Shown here in pieces: positions 4,680 through 5,263 of a stretch of DNA of 5,263 bases (position 1 is the stretch's first letter; each line of letters begins with the position of its first letter). A program made the translations under genes and the position numbers. The stretch is from positions 1 through 5,263 of the forward strand of contig JADGRG010000241.1 in the NCBI GenBank assembly GCA_017881145.1. Reading direction: 5' to 3'. The notes under the pieces are model-generated. The model searched no databases, had not been told where the DNA came from, and saw only the letters and a list, made by a program, of their open reading frames with translations. The DNA is from Sandaracinaceae bacterium. GTDB taxonomy: Bacteria; Myxococcota_A; Polyangia; Polyangiales; JAFGIB01.

Positions 4680-5263
4680 AAGTCCTCGCGCTCGGCGTGC
4701 TTGAGCGCGTTCACCACGCGGTAGGTGATGGGGGTGGCGAATACTTCCCAGGAAACCTTGAGCACGTAGTTCGCGGCCATCACGCTGAGCAAGAGATCCG
4801 TTGGCCAGGTGCCGTAGAAGGCGAGCGGATAGAACACCAGCGTGTCGCAGAGCTCGCCGACGATGGTGGAGCCGATGGTCCGCGTCCAGAGGTAGCGGCC
4901 TTCGGTCCAGATCTTCATCTTGGCCAAGGTCACCGAATTCGCGAACTCGCCGCAGAAATAGCCGACCAGCGACGCCAGCGCGATGCGCCAGGTCGAGCCG
5001 AACGCAGCCTCGATGGTCGGCTGGCCCTTCCAGCCCACGGCCGGCGGCAGATGCACGATCACGAAGCTCATCACGGAGGCAAAGAAGAGTGCGCCAAAGC
5101 CAGCCCAAACGACCTTGCGCGAACGCGCGTAGCCGTAGACCTCGGTCAGGACGTCGCCGAAAAGATAGGAGAGCGGAAAGAAGAGATTGCCAGCGCCGAA
5201 AGCGAAGTCGTGACCGAAGAGCTCGACATGCGTGACCTTGCTCACGCCGATCAGGTTGGCGCA
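4634..5263 (-). CDS. yhhQ: YhhQ / VUT-family queuosine-precursor transporter, 5' end beyond the right window edge
   Basis: A leftward frame is open from the window edge to TGA at 4634-4636, giving 209 residues. An internal GTG at 5243-5245 could look like a start, but the six codons before it (C-A-N-L-I-G) continue the family's first helix ('.aNl.a.K'), so the true start lies outside. The hallmark FPLSYLFGDVLTEVYGY (29-45) is present. Further family positions are R49, GYFCGEFANS (101-110), TRTIGSTIVGELCD (127-140) ending in the conserved Asp, and the tail EREDFYDRETNFTPF (191-205). Five to six membrane segments are visible. In E. coli the homologue YhhQ imports the queuosine precursors preQ0 and preQ1 across the inner membrane for tRNA modification, and the same role is inferred here. 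No queuosine biosynthesis gene is in the window. The end overlaps the convergent Cys-rich membrane protein gene by 46 bp without a terminator between them. Confidence 0.93.
   Translation of the reverse strand, partial: CANLIGVSKVTHVELFGHDFAFGAGNLFFPLSYLFGDVLTEVYGYARSRKVVWAGFGALFFASVMSFVIVHLPPAVGWKGQPTIEAAFGSTWRIALASLVGYFCGEFANSVTLAKMKIWTEGRYLWTRTIGSTIVGELCDTLVFYPLAFYGTWPTDLLLSVMAANYVLKVSWEVFATPITYRVVNALKHAEREDFYDRETNFTPFSLEA

Noticed and set aside
1..5263. Search for CRISPR arrays, tRNA or rRNA genes, IS ends and defence-system genes
   Set aside because: No spaced direct repeats, cloverleaf or rRNA-like sequence, transposase motifs or recognised defence proteins were seen on either strand.

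Overview
This is a high-GC window, by eye about two thirds G+C, with strong G/C third-position bias in the genes and long open frames opposite them. The gene mix is lipoproteins with their own lipoboxes, a Pro/Ala-linker outer-membrane barrel and small metal-type proteins on frequently switching strands. It suggests a Gram-negative, delta-proteobacterial / Myxococcota-like chromosome. That placement is inference from style; there is no rRNA or marker gene here. I see no tRNA, rRNA, CRISPR array, transposase or phage gene.

Layout, left to right. (1) At the left edge, on the minus strand, are the first 66 codons of a protein with one N-terminal membrane helix followed by a region that looks like the lead-in of an alpha/beta-hydrolase (esterase) family. 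(2) Divergent from it is a tiny putative lipoprotein (400-606, +). (3) A 550-residue lipoprotein (700-2352, -) has two recognisable parts: a DUF6263-like beta-rich domain and a later segment resembling the periplasmic domain of ExbD/TolR. (4) Divergent from that lipoprotein is a short stretch (2445-2608, +) that looks like the two ends of an SPL-type radical SAM gene joined out of frame with the whole catalytic middle missing; its promoter appears still present. (5) A 305-residue probable outer-membrane beta-barrel protein (2615-3532, -) follows. (6) Across a 142-bp divergent intergenic region lies a two-gene plus-strand operon: a YbjQ/UPF0145 protein (3675-4025) and a Cys-rich four-helix membrane protein (4029-4679). 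(7) Convergent with the operon, and overlapping its end by 46 bp, is a YhhQ/VUT-family queuosine-precursor transporter (4634-5263, -) whose start lies beyond the right edge.

The genes do not form one pathway. Only the YbjQ and membrane-protein pair looks functionally linked, through 3-bp spacing, a shared promoter and CxxC-type cysteines in both. The items most worth following up are the collapsed radical SAM gene, the two-domain lipoprotein and the Cys-rich pair. I do not see a clear new defence or mobile system.
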